64,000 bases of DNA from Phytopseudomonas dryadis (GCF_004327355.1 NZ_QJUM01000026.1:1-64000), one strand, 5' to 3'; shown: positions 52,330 to 61,268, numbered from the stretch's first letter. The notes: generated by a model not told the origin, from the sequence alone. A program made the numbers and translations.

Positions 52330-52354
52330 ATTATTGTTATATTATAACAATAAT
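52330..52354. promoter_or_regulatory. Zur box of the B12-riboswitch transport operon
   Basis: A perfect 25-bp palindrome with one central base and core TTGTTATATTATAACAA. It overlaps a candidate promoter (TTGCAT at 52326-52331 and AATAAT at 52349-52354, 17 bp apart). It lies about 120 bases before the cobalamin riboswitch on the same transcript. Confidence 0.85.
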
Positions 52355-52474
52355 GGCGACAAGGAGTTTCACTACGCCATCCGTCTGCCGCCCGCTATTT
52401 TTCCCGTGCAACCGGGAAAGACAGCAACAACCCGCGGCAAACAGCGCTGCCGTGACGCGACTCGATCGTTTAAG

Positions 52475-52651
52475 ATGCCGCCGCCGGTTTCCGCGAGGAA
52501 TCAATAGGGAATCCGACGCCACCTCATGTGGCGAAACGGAACTGCCCCCGCAACTGTAGGTGCTGAGCATGGCTGCATTCGTGTCACTGGAAGCGATTCC
52601 GGGAAGGCCGCAGCAGTGCGTCGACGTACCAGTCAGGAGACCTGCCGGCAT
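52475..52651 (+). promoter_or_regulatory. cobalamin (B12) riboswitch
   Basis: The leader contains the B12 box ACGGAACTGCCCCCGCAACT (about 52536-52556), the upstream AGGGAATCC, a CACTGG...GGGAAGGC segment (52585-52608) and AGTCAGGAGACCTGCCGGCA (52631-52650). ATGCCG at 52475-52480 can close the aptamer with CGGCAT at 52646-52651. Binding of adenosylcobalamin normally lowers expression of the downstream uptake genes. The expression platform would be in 52652-52847. Confidence 0.93.
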
Positions 52652-52847
52652 AGGTCTGATCAGCTGCCGTGCCGCGGTGGTCGGGCGCTGCAATCGAACC
52701 AGCCGGCGGGGTGTCCGGGAGGGGGCATCGACGACGACCGGTTCCGTTTGGACGGAACGCGCTCGGCCATGGCCGGGCGATGCGATGTGTTCTTCTGCCT
52801 GCACTACGCCGCCTATGCGTATCTGTTGATTTGGAGATCACCCCCGC

Positions 52848-53864
52848 ATGCTCGTGTCTCGTTTCGCCTTTTTCGCCGCCGCCCTTGGTTGCGCGCCGCT
52901 GGCCCTGGCTGCCGGTTCCACTCAATACCCGCTGAGCCTCGACAACTGCGGCCACGAGCTGAGCTTCGCCGCTGCGCCGAAGAGTGCCGTGACCATCGGC
53001 CAGGCCGGCAGCGAGATCCTCTATGCCCTGGGCCTGGGCGAGCGCCTGGTCGGCACCTCGCTGTGGTTCAGCAAGGTGCTGCCCGAGTTCGAGGCGCAGA
53101 ACGCCAAGGTCGAGCGCCTGGCCGACAACGACCCGAGCTTCGAGTCGGTGATCAACAAGCGCCCCGGCCTGGTCGCCGTGCAGTTCGAGTGGATGGTCGG
53201 CGAGCAGGGCGTGGTCGGTACCCGCGAGCAGTTCCACGGGTTGAAGATCCCCACCTACATCCTGCCGTCCGACTGCGAGGGCAAGGACAACCTGGTCGGC
53301 GCCGATGGCACCCGCTTGCAGCCGTTCCAGATCGACAGCCTGTACAAGGGCATCCGCCAACTGGCCGAAATCTTCGACGTGCAGGCCGAGGGCGAGAAGC
53401 TGGTCGGCGGCCTGCAGGCCCGTCTGCACGAGGCCGTGGCCGGTGCCGAACAGCGCCAGGCCAGGGGAATCTCCGCCGCCTTCTGGTTCTCCAGCGCCGA
53501 CCTGGATCTCGACCCCTATGTGGCCGGGCAGAAGGGTGTGGCCGACTACATGATGAAGTCCCTGGGCCTGCGCAACGTGGTCGAGTCCAGCGAGGAATGG
53601 CCGACCGTGGGCTGGGAAACCCTGGCCAAGGCCAACCCGAGCGTGCTGGTGCTGGCGCGCATGGATCGCCGCCGCTTCCCGGCCGACGACGTGGAGAAGA
53701 AACTGGAGTTCCTGCGCAACGACCCGGTGGCCCGGCACATGGAGGCGGTGAAGAACGGCCGTATCGTGATTCTCGACGCCGACGGCATGCAGGCGTCGCT
53801 GCGCATGATCGCCGGCATCGAAACCCTGGCCCAGGCCGTTGACGGGTTCGATCTGACAAAATGA
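52848..53864 (+). CDS. ABC transporter substrate-binding protein, BtuF/FepB family
   Basis: 338 aa periplasmic binding protein with a signal peptide (about 1-22, ALAAGS). The two-lobe cluster-A pattern is visible: VTIGQAGSEILYALGLGERL, NKRPGLVAVQFEWM, IPTYILPSDCEG and a C-terminal KANPSVLVLARMD. It should deliver a cobalamin- or metallophore-type ligand to the BtuCD-like genes that follow. Expression is probably under both the B12 riboswitch and the Zur box upstream. Confidence 0.9.
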   Translation: MLVSRFAFFAAALGCAPLALAAGSTQYPLSLDNCGHELSFAAAPKSAVTIGQAGSEILYALGLGERLVGTSLWFSKVLPEFEAQNAKVERLADNDPSFESVINKRPGLVAVQFEWMVGEQGVVGTREQFHGLKIPTYILPSDCEGKDNLVGADGTRLQPFQIDSLYKGIRQLAEIFDVQAEGEKLVGGLQARLHEAVAGAEQRQARGISAAFWFSSADLDLDPYVAGQKGVADYMMKSLGLRNVVESSEEWPTVGWETLAKANPSVLVLARMDRRRFPADDVEKKLEFLRNDPVARHMEAVKNGRIVILDADGMQASLRMIAGIETLAQAVDGFDLTK

Positions 53865-53922
53865 TGGACGTGCTTTCTAACGTCGCGCAGCGACGGCTCG
53901 CAGGGATGGCGGGCCCTGGAAC

Positions 53923-54957
53923 ATGATGGCGCGCGGCTCTCGCCTGTTGCTTTATACGTTCGCCTGCCTGTTGCTGCTGGCCGTGGCGCTGATCGCCGGC
54001 GTGGCGCTGGGCGAAACGCCGATTCCGCTGTCGGTGGTGTTCCAGGTGCTGGCCAACAAGCTGTTCGGCGCAGGCTTCGTGCTGGACCCGATCGACGAAG
54101 GCATCGTCTGGAACTACCGCCTGACCCGCGCCCTGGTAGCGGCCTGCTGCGGCGCCGGACTGGCGGTATCCGGCGTGGTGCTGCAGGCGCTGCTGCGCAA
54201 TCCCCTGGCCGACCCCTACCTGCTCGGCATCTCCGCCGGCGCCTCCACGGGCGCGGTTTCGGTGGCGCTGCTCGGCGTCGGGGCAGGGATGTTGTCGCTG
54301 TCCATGGGCGCCTTCATCGGCGCCATCGCGGCTTTCAGCCTGGTCGCCCTGCTGGCCCGTGCCGCTGGCGGCGGCGCGCTGAACGGCAGTGGGCAGATCA
54401 TCCTCGCCGGCATCGCCGGTTCGCAGCTGTTCAATGCCATGACCTCGCTGCTGATCACCAAGTCGGCCAGCGCCGAGCAGGCCCGCGGCATCCTGTTCTG
54501 GCTGCTCGGCAACCTCAGCGGGGTCGACTGGCAGGACGTGGCGCTGGCCGTGCCGGTGGCCCTGGCCGGCGTGCTGCTATGTATCTGGCATACCCGGGCC
54601 TTGGATGCCTTCACCTTCGGCGCCGAGTCGGCGGCCTCCCTGGGTGTGCCGGTGCGCCGTGTGCAGGCCACGTTGATCGCCAGCGCGGCGCTGGTCACCG
54701 CGGTGATTGTGTCGATCGTCGGCTCCATCGGCTTCGTCGGCCTGGTGATTCCCCATGCCGCGCGCCTGCTGGTCGGTGTGCGCCATGGTCGGCTGGTGCC
54801 GGTCAGTGCCCTGACCGGCGCAGTGTTCCTGATCGCCGCCGACGTGCTCTCGCGCACCGCGATCAAGGGGCAGGTGCTGCCCATCGGCGTGGTCACCGCG
54901 CTGATCGGCGCGCCTGCCTTCGCGCTGATCCTGGTGCGCGGGAGACGGCCACGATGA
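53923..54957 (+). CDS. ABC transporter permease, BtuC/FecCD family
   Basis: 344 aa inner-membrane permease of the iron-complex/cobalamin type with about ten helices. Family stretches include RALVAACCGAGLAVSGVVLQ, RNPLADPYLLGISAGAS, GSIGFVGLVIPHAARLLVG and the late GVVTALIGAPAFALILV. The next start overlaps its stop. It forms the channel for the binding protein at 52848. Confidence 0.95.
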   Translation: MMARGSRLLLYTFACLLLLAVALIAGVALGETPIPLSVVFQVLANKLFGAGFVLDPIDEGIVWNYRLTRALVAACCGAGLAVSGVVLQALLRNPLADPYLLGISAGASTGAVSVALLGVGAGMLSLSMGAFIGAIAAFSLVALLARAAGGGALNGSGQIILAGIAGSQLFNAMTSLLITKSASAEQARGILFWLLGNLSGVDWQDVALAVPVALAGVLLCIWHTRALDAFTFGAESAASLGVPVRRVQATLIASAALVTAVIVSIVGSIGFVGLVIPHAARLLVGVRHGRLVPVSALTGAVFLIAADVLSRTAIKGQVLPIGVVTALIGAPAFALILVRGRRPR

Positions 54958-55721
54958 GTACCGTTCTGCACTGCGAGAACCTGGGCTGGTCGGTGAAGGG
55001 GCGCGCCATCGTCGACGGCGTCGACCTGCGCTTGCAGCAGGGCGAAACCCTTGGCCTGATCGGCCCCAATGGTTCCGGCAAGTCGACCCTGCTCAAGCTG
55101 CTGTCCGGCATCCGCGTGCCCGGCAGCGGCCAGCTATGGCTGCAGGGCCGGCCGCTGGCGAGCCTGAGCCGCCGCGAAGTCGCCCGGCAGCTGGCCTTCG
55201 TCGAACAGCAGGCCGATACCGCCGATGCGGTGAGCGTGCGCGATGCCGTGGAACTGGGCCGCACACCCTGGCTGTCGGCCTTGCAGCCCTGGTCGGCCGA
55301 GGATGAGCGGATCGTCGCCCAGGCCCTGGCCGATGTGGACATGGCCGAGATGGCGGAGCGCGCCTGGAGCACCTTGTCCGGGGGCGAGCGCCAGCGCGTG
55401 CATATCGCCCGGGCGCTGGCTCAGCGGCCGCAGGTCCTGTTGCTCGACGAGCCCACCAATCACCTGGATATCCAGCACCAGTTGGCGATCCTGAGCCTGG
55501 TGCGGGCGTTGCCGGTGACCAGCCTGATCGCCTTGCACGACCTCAACCAGGCCCTGCAATGCGACCGCCTCGGCGTGATGCGGCACGGGCGTCTGGTGGC
55601 GCTCGGTACGCCAGCCGAGGTGCTTACCACTGAATGCCTGCGCGACACCTTCGGGGTGCGCGCCCGCTACCTGGTCGACCCCGAAGACGGCGATCGGGTA
55701 CTGCGTTTCCAACCTGTCTGA
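54954..55721 (+). CDS. ABC transporter ATP-binding protein, BtuD/FecE family
   Basis: 255 aa ATPase. Walker A GPNGSGKST, Q-loop FVEQQADTADAVSV, signature LSGGERQR, Walker B VLLLDEPTNHLD and switch His in IALHDLNQA, all as in BtuD/FecE/FepC. ATG 54954 overlaps the permease stop by ATGA. It completes the transporter. Confidence 0.95.
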   Translation: MSTVLHCENLGWSVKGRAIVDGVDLRLQQGETLGLIGPNGSGKSTLLKLLSGIRVPGSGQLWLQGRPLASLSRREVARQLAFVEQQADTADAVSVRDAVELGRTPWLSALQPWSAEDERIVAQALADVDMAEMAERAWSTLSGGERQRVHIARALAQRPQVLLLDEPTNHLDIQHQLAILSLVRALPVTSLIALHDLNQALQCDRLGVMRHGRLVALGTPAEVLTTECLRDTFGVRARYLVDPEDGDRVLRFQPV

Positions 55722-55730
55722 CATGAGTGC

Positions 55731-56177
55731 ATGAGCATGCCTGTTTCTTCGTTGTTCGCTGTTCTGCTGGTCTTGCTGGGCGCGGCTCCGGCCCTGGCCG
55801 AAACCCATGAGGTGAAGATGCTCAACCGCGGCGCGACCGGCGCCATGGTCTACGAGCCCGATTACCTGGCCATAGCCCCGGGCGACAAGGTCAAGTTCAT
55901 CGCCACTCACTCGACCCATAATGCCGCCAGTATCCCCGGTTTTCTGCCGGCCGCTGCCGAACCGTTCAAGGGCCGGATCGACGAAGAACTCGAGGTGAGC
56001 TTCAGCGAGCCCGGCCTGTATGGCATCCAGTGCATTCCGCACCTGGCCATGGGCATGGTCATGCTGATCCAGGTCGGCGCGCAGCCAGCCAGCGAGGCGC
56101 AGATTCCGGCGCAACTGCCGGCGCGGGCCAGGCAGCGCTTCGAACAGATCGTCCAGCGTGCGACCCAGATACCTTGA
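55731..56177 (+). CDS. pseudoazurin-like type 1 copper protein
   Basis: 148 aa periplasmic cupredoxin. The signal peptide ends PALAE (about residue 24). Type 1 copper ligands are visible as His63 (HSTHNA), Cys101 and His104 (GIQCIPHLAMGM) and Met109, with pseudoazurin spacing. It usually carries electrons in the periplasm, for instance to denitrification enzymes. Here it begins 9 bases after an ABC ATPase gene in a zinc/B12-controlled operon, an unexpected place. It could serve a metal-linked or redox step in uptake. Confidence 0.92.
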   Translation: MSMPVSSLFAVLLVLLGAAPALAETHEVKMLNRGATGAMVYEPDYLAIAPGDKVKFIATHSTHNAASIPGFLPAAAEPFKGRIDEELEVSFSEPGLYGIQCIPHLAMGMVMLIQVGAQPASEAQIPAQLPARARQRFEQIVQRATQIP

Positions 56178-56210
56178 ATTCGATGAGCCAGTCATGAGCA
56201 GCCAACAGCC

Positions 56211-57434
56211 ATGAGCCGAGTGTTGAACACCTTCGCCAGCCTGTCCCCCGCGGCACGGGTGCTGGTGCTCAACAGCCTGGCCTTCAACTTCGGCTTCTAC
56301 ATGCTGGTGCCCTACCTGGCCGGGCATCTCAGCGACACCCTGGGGCTGGCCGGCTGGGCCGTTGGCCTGGTGCTCGGCATCCGCGTGTTCAGCCAGCAGG
56401 GTCTGTTCCTGTTCGGCGGACTGCTGGGCGATCGCATCGGCTACCGCCGCGCCATCCTGGTCGGCTGCCTGGTGCGCTGCGTCGGTTTCGCCGTGCTCGG
56501 CTTCTCGGAAAGTCTGGTGATCCTGCTGCTGGCCGCCTGCGTCAGCGGCTTCGCCGGTGCGCTGTTCACGCCCTGCGCCCAGGCCTACCTGGCCGACGAG
56601 TGCCAGGACGCGCAGCAGCGCAAGCGGGCCTTCGCCCTGCAGAACATGGCCAGTACCGCCGGCATGTTGCTCGGGCCATTGGCGGGGTTGCTGCTGATCG
56701 GTATCGACTTCGCGCTGTCCGGCAGCGTGGCGGCGGGTCTGTTCCTGCTGATGACCCTGGTGCAGTGGCGCTTTCTTCCGCCCAAGGAACTGGTTTCCGG
56801 GGAGCGACCGGTGACCATGCTGCGCCAGTGCCTGGACATGCTGCAGCAGCGCTGCTTCCTGCGTTTCGCCTTGCTGGCGGCGGCCTATCCGTTGCTGTTC
56901 CACCCGCTGTACCTGGCGCTGCCGGCCTACAGCCACGCCCATGGTGGTGGTCAGGCGTGGATCACCCGGGTGTTCGTCATCAGCGCACTGGTCGGCGTGC
57001 TGCTGCAGATGCCGATCAGCGCGTTGCGCCAGCGCTGGCTCAGCGAAGGGCAGGGCATGGCCCTGGGCCTGGCGCTGATGGCCGCCAGCTATGGCCTGCT
57101 GGCCGAGCCCATGGCCAGCCTGCTGAGCCCGCGCTGGGCGATCCTGCTGATGGCGGCGTTGCTCAGCCTCGGCAGCCTGCTGGTGCTGCCGCTGCTGTCG
57201 GCCCATGTACCGTATTACGCGCGCCCTGGCCAACTGGCGGCCTATTACGGCTTCTTCGCCGGCGTTGGCGGCCTGGCCGCGCTGCTCGGCAACGTATTGA
57301 TCGGTCGCCTGCTGGCGGCCGAGCAGGCGCCACCGCAATTACTGTGGTGGGCACTGACCTGCATCGGGATGGGCGCCGCAGTGGGCCTGTCCCGGCATAT
57401 GGAACGATTATCCCGACACAAGGAGCAAGCATGA
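56211..57434 (+). CDS. MFS transporter
   Basis: 407 aa inner-membrane carrier with about 12 helices. Motif A is GLLGDRIGYRRAILVG (about residues 68-83), with a repeated-half architecture typical of MdtH-like drug or metallophore exporters. It ends with a charged tail (HMERLSRHKEQA) that overlaps the porin gene by ATGA. In metallophore loci, MFS proteins export or import the chelator. The substrate here is unknown. Confidence 0.9.
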   Translation: MSRVLNTFASLSPAARVLVLNSLAFNFGFYMLVPYLAGHLSDTLGLAGWAVGLVLGIRVFSQQGLFLFGGLLGDRIGYRRAILVGCLVRCVGFAVLGFSESLVILLLAACVSGFAGALFTPCAQAYLADECQDAQQRKRAFALQNMASTAGMLLGPLAGLLLIGIDFALSGSVAAGLFLLMTLVQWRFLPPKELVSGERPVTMLRQCLDMLQQRCFLRFALLAAAYPLLFHPLYLALPAYSHAHGGGQAWITRVFVISALVGVLLQMPISALRQRWLSEGQGMALGLALMAASYGLLAEPMASLLSPRWAILLMAALLSLGSLLVLPLLSAHVPYYARPGQLAAYYGFFAGVGGLAALLGNVLIGRLLAAEQAPPQLLWWALTCIGMGAAVGLSRHMERLSRHKEQA

Positions 57435-58795
57435 ACCGGCCGTACCCGAAACCCGTCCTGATCGCCGCCACGGTATGCTGCCTTTCGCCGCTGGCGCTGG
57501 CTGCGCCGCAGAGCGCTCAGTCGCACTCCGCCGGCTTTATCGAGGATGCCAGCTGGAGTCTGCTCAACCGCAGCGTCTACGAGAACCGCGACTACCGTAA
57601 CGGCGGGCGCAGCAACGGTGCGCGCAACGCCTACAAGCCGCGGACCGAGCGCAATGGTTACGCCGAGGAGTGGGGCTACGGGCTGATGGGCGAGTTCAAG
57701 TCGGGCTTTACCCAGGGCACCCTCGGCTTCGGCCTGGACGGACACCTGTACCTGTCGCAGAAACTCGACGGTGGCGGCGGCCGCGCCGGCAAGCTGCGCC
57801 ACCTGCCGGTGGACAACGAGGGCTACGACCAGGACGGCGCCGCCCGTGGCGGCGCGGCGCTCAAGGCGCGGCTGTCGTCGACCTGGCTGCGTTACGGCGA
57901 GCAGCGGGTGAAAACGCCGATTTTCTCTTCGTCCGACAGCCGCCTGCTGCCCGAGACCCACACCGGCTGGTTCGTCGACAGTCGCGAGTTCGACGACCTG
58001 ACCCTGGTCGGCGGGCATTTCACCGGTTCGGCGGATCGCAACTCGCGCAGCAACAACAATCCGCTGGTGATCAACTACGCCGATCCGTCCATGCGCCTGG
58101 GCAATGCCTTCAGCTTCGTCGGTGGCAGCTACAGCGGTGTGCCGGGGCTGTCCGTCAGCCTCTACAGCGGCGAACTGGAAGACAGCTGGCGCACGCACTA
58201 CCTGGGCAGCAGCTACAGCCATGCCCTGGCCGAGGACAAGGCCATCAGTGTCGATCTGCATCTGTACCGCAGCAGCGACACCGGCAAGGCGCTGGCCGGT
58301 AGGGTGTCCAACACCACCGGCAGCCTGCTGCTCAGCTATGCCCAGGGCTACCACAAGGTCGGCCTGGGCTATCAGAAGGTCGCTGGCGACACACCGTTCG
58401 ACTACGTCACCCGTGGCGCGATCTGGCTGGGCAACGCGGTGCAGCTGTCGGACTTCAACGCGCCTAACGAAACCTCCTGGCAATTGCGCTACGACTACGA
58501 TCTGGCCGCGGTCGGCGTGCCGGGGCTGAGCGCCAGCGCCGCCTACATCCGCGGCAGCGGCATCGACGGCAGCGATGTCGACCCCACGGGCAGTTACGCC
58601 TGGCTGGGCTACGGCAAGGGCGGCAGGCACTGGGAGCGCGACCTCAACCTGCGCTACGTGGTGCAGTCCGGTGCGGCCAAGGATCTGACGGTGCTGCTGC
58701 GCCACAGCCTGCACCGCGGCAATGCCGCCCAGGCCGAGGGCGATGTCGATCAGGTGCGCCTGTCCGTGGAGTATCCGCTGAGCGGGCGGCTCTGA
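57431..58795 (+). CDS. OprD-family outer-membrane porin
   Basis: 454 aa porin. Signal peptide ends ALAAPQ (about residue 25). The mature protein starts with the OprD pattern GFIEDASWSLLNRSVYENRDYR and shows FKSGFTQGTLGFGLDGH, LRYGEQRVKTPIF-type and SSDSRLLPETHTGW stretches, and ends VRLSVEYPL. OprD members pass small solutes such as amino acids, peptides or aromatic acids. Its stop is followed by no obvious terminator. It overlaps the MFS gene and so is the last gene of the six-gene B12/Zur operon. The long frame upstream of ATG 57431 is rejected because it lies over the MFS gene. Confidence 0.92.
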   Translation: MNRPYPKPVLIAATVCCLSPLALAAPQSAQSHSAGFIEDASWSLLNRSVYENRDYRNGGRSNGARNAYKPRTERNGYAEEWGYGLMGEFKSGFTQGTLGFGLDGHLYLSQKLDGGGGRAGKLRHLPVDNEGYDQDGAARGGAALKARLSSTWLRYGEQRVKTPIFSSSDSRLLPETHTGWFVDSREFDDLTLVGGHFTGSADRNSRSNNNPLVINYADPSMRLGNAFSFVGGSYSGVPGLSVSLYSGELEDSWRTHYLGSSYSHALAEDKAISVDLHLYRSSDTGKALAGRVSNTTGSLLLSYAQGYHKVGLGYQKVAGDTPFDYVTRGAIWLGNAVQLSDFNAPNETSWQLRYDYDLAAVGVPGLSASAAYIRGSGIDGSDVDPTGSYAWLGYGKGGRHWERDLNLRYVVQSGAAKDLTVLLRHSLHRGNAAQAEGDVDQVRLSVEYPLSGRL

Positions 58796-58837
58796 TGCGC
58801 TAGCATGAACGCCCATCGACCTGCCCAGGAGCTGCCC

Positions 58838-59230
58838 GTGTCGATCTGTCTCAAGCTGGTTCCAGGTGTTCTGCTCGCCTGCCTCTGGACGCTGCCTGCC
58901 CAGGCTGCGTTCATGCTGCCCGGCGATGCCATGCAGTGCGTGCGCAGCGCCAGCGTGCTCAATTGCACGGATCGATTCGGCAATCACTACGGCATCGTGC
59001 AGCGTGGCAACGACACGCTGATGCGCGGCTTCGATGCCATCAGTGGGCAGACCTGGGCACAGACCAGTACCACTTATGGTCGCCTGCAGCTATTTACCGG
59101 CATCAGCAGCAGCGGCGAGCTGTGGGTGGGTTCCAGCCGGCGCATCGGCTGGAACGTGGTCAGCCGCTTTTCCAGTTCCCAGGGCGAGCGCGACCGGGTC
59201 AGTTGCAATCGAATCAGTGGGTGCCGCTAG
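58838..59230 (+). CDS. small secreted hypothetical protein
   Basis: 130 aa protein of unknown function. A signal peptide (about 1-24, LLACLWTLPAQAA) precedes a compact domain with four cysteines (MQCVRS, LNCTD, SCNRISGCR) that may form disulfides, and a YGRLQLFTGISSSGELWVG stretch. I prefer GTG 58838, with AGGAG 7 bases upstream; an in-frame ATG at 58805 lacks a ribosome site and would bury the signal peptide. It is probably independent of the porin operon. Confidence 0.7.
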   Translation: MSICLKLVPGVLLACLWTLPAQAAFMLPGDAMQCVRSASVLNCTDRFGNHYGIVQRGNDTLMRGFDAISGQTWAQTSTTYGRLQLFTGISSSGELWVGSSRRIGWNVVSRFSSSQGERDRVSCNRISGCR

Positions 59231-59404
59231 CTTTGATCTGTTCATCCGGGGATCAAAAGGGGCTACCAATCCAACCCGGTTCTAGGAACCTCAAATGAAC
59301 AGTCATAAGCGGGCCCGTTTGACGTCGAGCGATCGGATGGCGTCTTCGAGAAACCGCATGCCTCGCACCGGTGGCGGCATGAATGACGGATAACGCGTTT
59401 GCCA

Positions 59405-60385
59405 TCAGCCTTCTTCATCATTTTCTCCATTGGCTGCGCCGCCTACCGTCAGAATCTTGATGTCCGGCGCCCAGCCTTCGGGAAGTTCAGGTGGGCTGAC
59501 CGAATCCAGATCGAGACGGATGAACGACCTGAGGATCGACTGGAACGTTTCGGTGTCACGCGCCCAATGGATCACCCCATCGAAATCCTTCGCAAGCCGA
59601 TGGGTGAGATCAAGTGACGAGCGGCGGTTTACTCCGACCGGACTATCGACCTGGACGATGGCGATCTTGTCGCCGCCCACCCATTGCACGATGTCAGCAG
59701 GGAATTCGTGGGCATAGTCGCGCCTGCCATTCCAAACTGCCGTTCGGATGGCCTTTCCGGCTGGTGTCGTGATCCGAAATATCCAAGGACAATCTTCCTG
59801 CGTCTCCCCTTGCGCAGCGTAAAACTTAGGGGGTGGCGGATGATCCAGAATTGCCGCTTTTTGCTCCAATATTCGACGACGTTGCGCATCGGTCAGTCGA
59901 GAGATCTGCTGACCTTGAGGATTGAACTGCCGAATATGTTTCGAATATGAGATTTGCGCAGTGCCGGCGTCATACACATCCGAATTCGGAAACGCGAACA
60001 GCAGCACTTGGCCCGTGAAGCAGCGCAAATGCCTTGTCACGATGTCCCACGCAATGTCCTCGTGAGCGATCGGCACAACATGAAGCACGGCTTCCGGCAT
60101 TTCCATAGCCAGCCGCTCGATGACGGCGATACCAACTGCGCTGAACGATTCCCCGTCGCCAAGACAGAAGCCAACATGGAAAGTCCGTGATTCAACTACG
60201 GCCTTGAACGTTTGCAGAACCACTTGTGCCGATTCTTTAATGACGGTCTCGCCGGTCAGTTCGCGGATACGTGCACCGTTGATCGCAGCAACGGGGGGGA
60301 GGACATGGAGGTCTATCGTGCCCCTGAAATTGTCGGCGTCTGGCCAAGCCGACCGCTCTTGCTTTTTCCGCTTGGCTTCGCCCAC
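59405..60385 (-). CDS. hypothetical protein linked to the TacAT-like pair
   Basis: 326 aa protein I do not recognise. It has the charged N-terminus MGEAKRKKQE, common in small uncharacterised proteins, an alpha/beta-looking first half, and a second half with YAHEFPADIVQWVGGDKIAI. There is no signal peptide or membrane segment. The GTG start has GGAGGG upstream. It begins 16 bases after the toxin stop, so it is the third gene of that operon. Base composition is less GC-rich than the flanking regions, suggesting transfer. Confidence 0.75.
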   Translation of the reverse strand: MGEAKRKKQERSAWPDADNFRGTIDLHVLPPVAAINGARIRELTGETVIKESAQVVLQTFKAVVESRTFHVGFCLGDGESFSAVGIAVIERLAMEMPEAVLHVVPIAHEDIAWDIVTRHLRCFTGQVLLFAFPNSDVYDAGTAQISYSKHIRQFNPQGQQISRLTDAQRRRILEQKAAILDHPPPPKFYAAQGETQEDCPWIFRITTPAGKAIRTAVWNGRRDYAHEFPADIVQWVGGDKIAIVQVDSPVGVNRRSSLDLTHRLAKDFDGVIHWARDTETFQSILRSFIRLDLDSVSPPELPEGWAPDIKILTVGGAANGENDEEG

Positions 60386-60401
60386 CGCAGACCCTCCGCC
60401 A

Positions 60402-60932
60402 CTAGCTGAATGCTGCGATCACTGTCTCAATGGGTAGAAACAGCGTGCGGCTGTCTTCCGGGTATTCTATGAACTCGGCGCAACGAAGATAAAAGTGCTT
60501 GGCCGCATCGTCCTTTGCATGGACCAGCACGGCGCCAATGCCGATACTTTGGGAAGCGATCGCGATCCGGCGCAGCGCATCCGAGAGAATGTCAGCACCG
60601 AGACCCTTCCCGGCATAATCGCGATCAACGGCGAGACGCCCGATCACCGAAACCGGAATCGTATCGGGCGCATTGCGTCGAACTCTACCGGGAGCGACCC
60701 CGCGCTCGACCGCGCCGGCTGAGATGCAGAAATAGGCCACTATCCGATTTCCCTGGCAGACGACATAGGTCCGTGAGAAGCGGCTTTCGTTTTTCAAGGC
60801 CCGGTGACGCAACCAGTCGTTCAGCGCTGATTCGCCGCAGTCGAACCCTGACGAATCATGTTCAGCGGCTAGGGGAACAGGAGCCGAAAGACCAATGTCG
60901 GGACGTTCCGATGCATCACCTACTTCTGCCAT
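60402..60932 (-). CDS. GNAT acetyltransferase toxin, TacT-like
   Basis: 176 aa acetyltransferase. The acetyl-CoA site is at VIGRLAVDRDYAGKGLGADI (about residues 96-115), with the late HFYLRCAEFIEYP stretch. Together with the DUF1778 antitoxin encoded immediately upstream, this is the TacAT arrangement, in which the toxin acetylates the amino group of charged tRNAs and stops translation. It overlaps the antitoxin gene by 13 bases. The sequence is rather low in GC for this genome. Confidence 0.9.
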   Translation of the reverse strand: MAEVGDASERPDIGLSAPVPLAAEHDSSGFDCGESALNDWLRHRALKNESRFSRTYVVCQGNRIVAYFCISAGAVERGVAPGRVRRNAPDTIPVSVIGRLAVDRDYAGKGLGADILSDALRRIAIASQSIGIGAVLVHAKDDAAKHFYLRCAEFIEYPEDSRTLFLPIETVIAAFS

Positions 60933-61261
60933 GCCGGCACTCGGCGCAACAGAGACCTCAGTTTCGGTCCTGGTGCAGGCGGATTATCGAGAGCATGCAT
61001 GAAGGCGTCGTAACATTCGGCATTCAGCATGAACAGCCGTTGTTCGAGTAGTACCTCTATTGCCTGTCGCCGGGCGCTTTCGACCATGAACTCCGTCCGC
61101 GTCTTACCCAGAACCGCTGCTGCAGCGTCGATGAGCTGACGAGTGTTCGTTTCGATCCGCAGGTTGATGCTTCCTTTCGTATCGGCAGCCGAAGACCGTT
61201 CGGCGAGCATCACGTCCGCCTGTTCAGGGCTCTCAGTAGAGGATATGCGAGTTTTCGACAT
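60920..61261 (-). CDS. DUF1778 (ribbon-helix-helix) antitoxin, TacA-like
   Basis: 113 aa antitoxin. The ribbon-helix-helix DNA-binding part is at about residues 32-75 (INLRIETNTRQLIDAAAAVL, GKTRTEFMVESARRQAIEVL), followed by the toxin-neutralising C-terminal segment (MLNAECYDAFMHALDNPPAP). ATG 61261 is only about 8 bases downstream of a good -10 box, so the mRNA may be leaderless. The complex with the toxin probably represses this promoter. Confidence 0.9.
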   Translation of the reverse strand: MSKTRISSTESPEQADVMLAERSSAADTKGSINLRIETNTRQLIDAAAAVLGKTRTEFMVESARRQAIEVLLEQRLFMLNAECYDAFMHALDNPPAPGPKLRSLLRRVPAWQK

Positions 61262-61268
61262 GCTTGGC

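Noticed and set aside
55134..57338. 734-codon open frame on the minus strand
   Set aside because: It lies opposite the ATPase, pseudoazurin and MFS genes, and its product is dominated by Gln, His and Arg, typical of a shadow frame.
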